Shown piece by piece: positions 62,909-64,000 of a stretch of 64,000 bases of DNA. Made by a program: the position numbers and the translations under genes. Positions within the stretch are counted from its first letter, which is position 1; each line of letters starts with the position of its first letter. Origin of the DNA: Letharia columbiana (Eukaryota > Ascomycota > Lecanoromycetes > Lecanorales > Parmeliaceae); the NCBI RefSeq assembly GCF_014066305.1, contig NW_023501074.1, forward strand, positions 1-64,000, read 5' to 3'. A model generated the notes under the pieces. The model was not told the origin of the DNA. It did not search any database and was given only the letters and a program-made list of their open reading frames with translations.

Positions 62909-62955
62909 ATAGTTTTTCCGGTAATAGCCTTTCTTACCGCAGTTATAGTATATTA
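62909..62955 (-). pseudogene. Gypsy-3 gag nucleocapsid zinc knuckle
   Basis: Minus strand reads YYNCGKKGYYRKNY, which is a CX2CX4HX4C knuckle (CYNCGKKGHYRKNC type) with two cysteines and the histidine replaced by tyrosine through single G-to-A or C-to-T changes. It marks the gag C-terminus, so gag extends to the right toward the window edge. Confidence 0.75.
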
Positions 62956-64000
62956 GTTCCCTCGACTTTAAATTAATTATAATATTTAGAGACGTAGTAA
63001 TTATACTTAAATTAGACTCGATAATAAATATAAGATATATATTAATCGCGGGTGCTATCGTTAATATTTATATTATAATTAACTTAATAATAGTTTTTAT
63101 AAATTTAAAATCCTTATAATTAGCATATTATAAGTTATCTAGCTTTCGAAGATATTCTTTTATAGTCTTTAAGATAGTAAAACCTTCTATAATCTATTAT
63201 ATCTCCTTTAGTTTCTTTCTTAATTTCTTAAAAAGATAGTTCTCTAGTATAAGAGTTTTATTATAGCTAAGAATAGTATCTAATTAAATAAAGTCTAAAT
63301 AGAAATCGATAAAGGGTTAGATTTTTTATTATAGAGTATATATATTATATAATATATTATTACGTCGATTTAAGTTCTCGTAGATATTAATTAACTTATT
63401 TATAATCTTAATAAAAGATTAATATAGATTAATAAAGTTTCGAAGTCTTCTATATATTGTATATTATATAATCTTATCGTCGAGTTATAAGACTACGTAA
63501 GCTATCTTAAAGTTCTCGATAAGATAATAATCGCTATTAGTCTTAAATTTCTATTCTATTTTAAAGAATTAGTTATTCTAGATAGAATTAATACTATTAA
63601 TAAATAGAGGTAAATTTAAAATCTTAATTAATTTATCTTTTAATTATTTAGGCGTATATTTCTTCTCGATTAAGGATAGCTATAAGTCTTTTATAGACTA
63701 TAGATTAAGATTATTAACTTTTCGCTATAGAGAAGTTATATTCTTCTAAAAGTCTTAGACTAATTAGTTTATCTTCTCGATTATTCTATAAGTCTAATAT
63801 AAATTATTTATAACTAGATTCTTTTCTATTACGGCGATATAATATCGAGTAATAATCTTTCGAAAATCGTCTCGCTTTTAATAAATCTTATTTAGTATAA
63901 CTATGAATTTGTTAGATTAATATTTAGCTTAATATTATAATTATAGAGTATTAGCGATATTTTAAGATGTTTCTATTAAGTTAAACTCGTCAACTATATT

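Larger units (their letters stand above)
57976..64000 (-). mobile_element. Gypsy-3: Ty3/gypsy retrotransposon, truncated by the window edge
   Basis: Minus-strand order from right to left: gag with a CCHC knuckle (62.92-62.96 kb), RT (about 61.53-61.15 kb), integrase (about 60.25-59.70 kb), an eroded 3' region, then a purine tract (CGAAGAGGGGTAG at 58155-58167) and an LTR of about 180 bp (57976-58154). This is Ty3/gypsy order. The element is less mutated than the other gypsy copies, keeping more CA/TG, especially at 58.06-58.6 kb. The 5' LTR lies beyond 64 kb. Confidence 0.85.

Overview
The window looks like a chromosome segment of a filamentous ascomycete (Pezizomycotina) that carries the scars of repeat-induced point mutation (RIP). 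Most of the 64 kb is extremely AT-rich. In it the dinucleotides CA and TG are almost absent while CG and GC survive, and transposon reading frames are broken mainly where CAA, CAG, CGA or TGG codons have become stops. A balanced-composition island of about 4.3 kb (roughly 42.0-46.28 kb) holds the only clear host gene. Smaller islands lie at about 25.15-26.04 kb and 37.64-38.43 kb; both are parts of mobile elements. I cannot name the species.

Layout. 0-2.6 kb: AT-rich DNA with two copies of a dispersed repeat, here called family R. About 3-9.9 kb: a minus-strand Ty3/gypsy retroelement (Gypsy-1). 9.9-20 kb: unclassified AT-rich DNA with a hairpin element, a (AAT)n tract of about 255 bp and more R copies, one inserted inside another. 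20.0-28.4 kb: a plus-strand Ty3/gypsy element with two 173-bp LTRs (Gypsy-2). Its integrase region is split by a 1.8-kb non-autonomous LTR element with a 5-bp target duplication. 28.5-34.2 kb: a minus-strand Ty3/gypsy element (Gypsy-4) between two R copies. 35.8-39.2 kb: an R copy split by a Tc1/mariner element (copy A), which is itself split by a 785-bp non-RIPped deletion derivative of a related element. 39.6-42.0 kb: a second Tc1 copy (B), itself holding a 539-bp miniature element.

The gene island. A two-exon gene (42206-44482) encodes a 737-residue Ulp1/SENP-type (peptidase family C48) SUMO protease with an N-terminal AT-hook and all four catalytic positions present. Its start codon is only about 200 bp from the end of Tc1 copy B. 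Downstream are a possible terminal exon of a convergent minus-strand gene, other weak coding candidates, and a short two-exon gene or gene remnant (45726-46276). Two minisatellites lie a few hundred bp beyond the island's right edge.

46.3-58 kb is AT-rich DNA with long R variants holding 176-bp tandem repeats. 58-64 kb is a minus-strand Ty3/gypsy element (Gypsy-3) cut by the window edge. All transposase and reverse-transcriptase genes seen are RIP-inactivated. There is no operon or pathway here: the window is a transposon graveyard around a small accessory gene island. Domain calls come from reading translated sequence by eye, without database searches.
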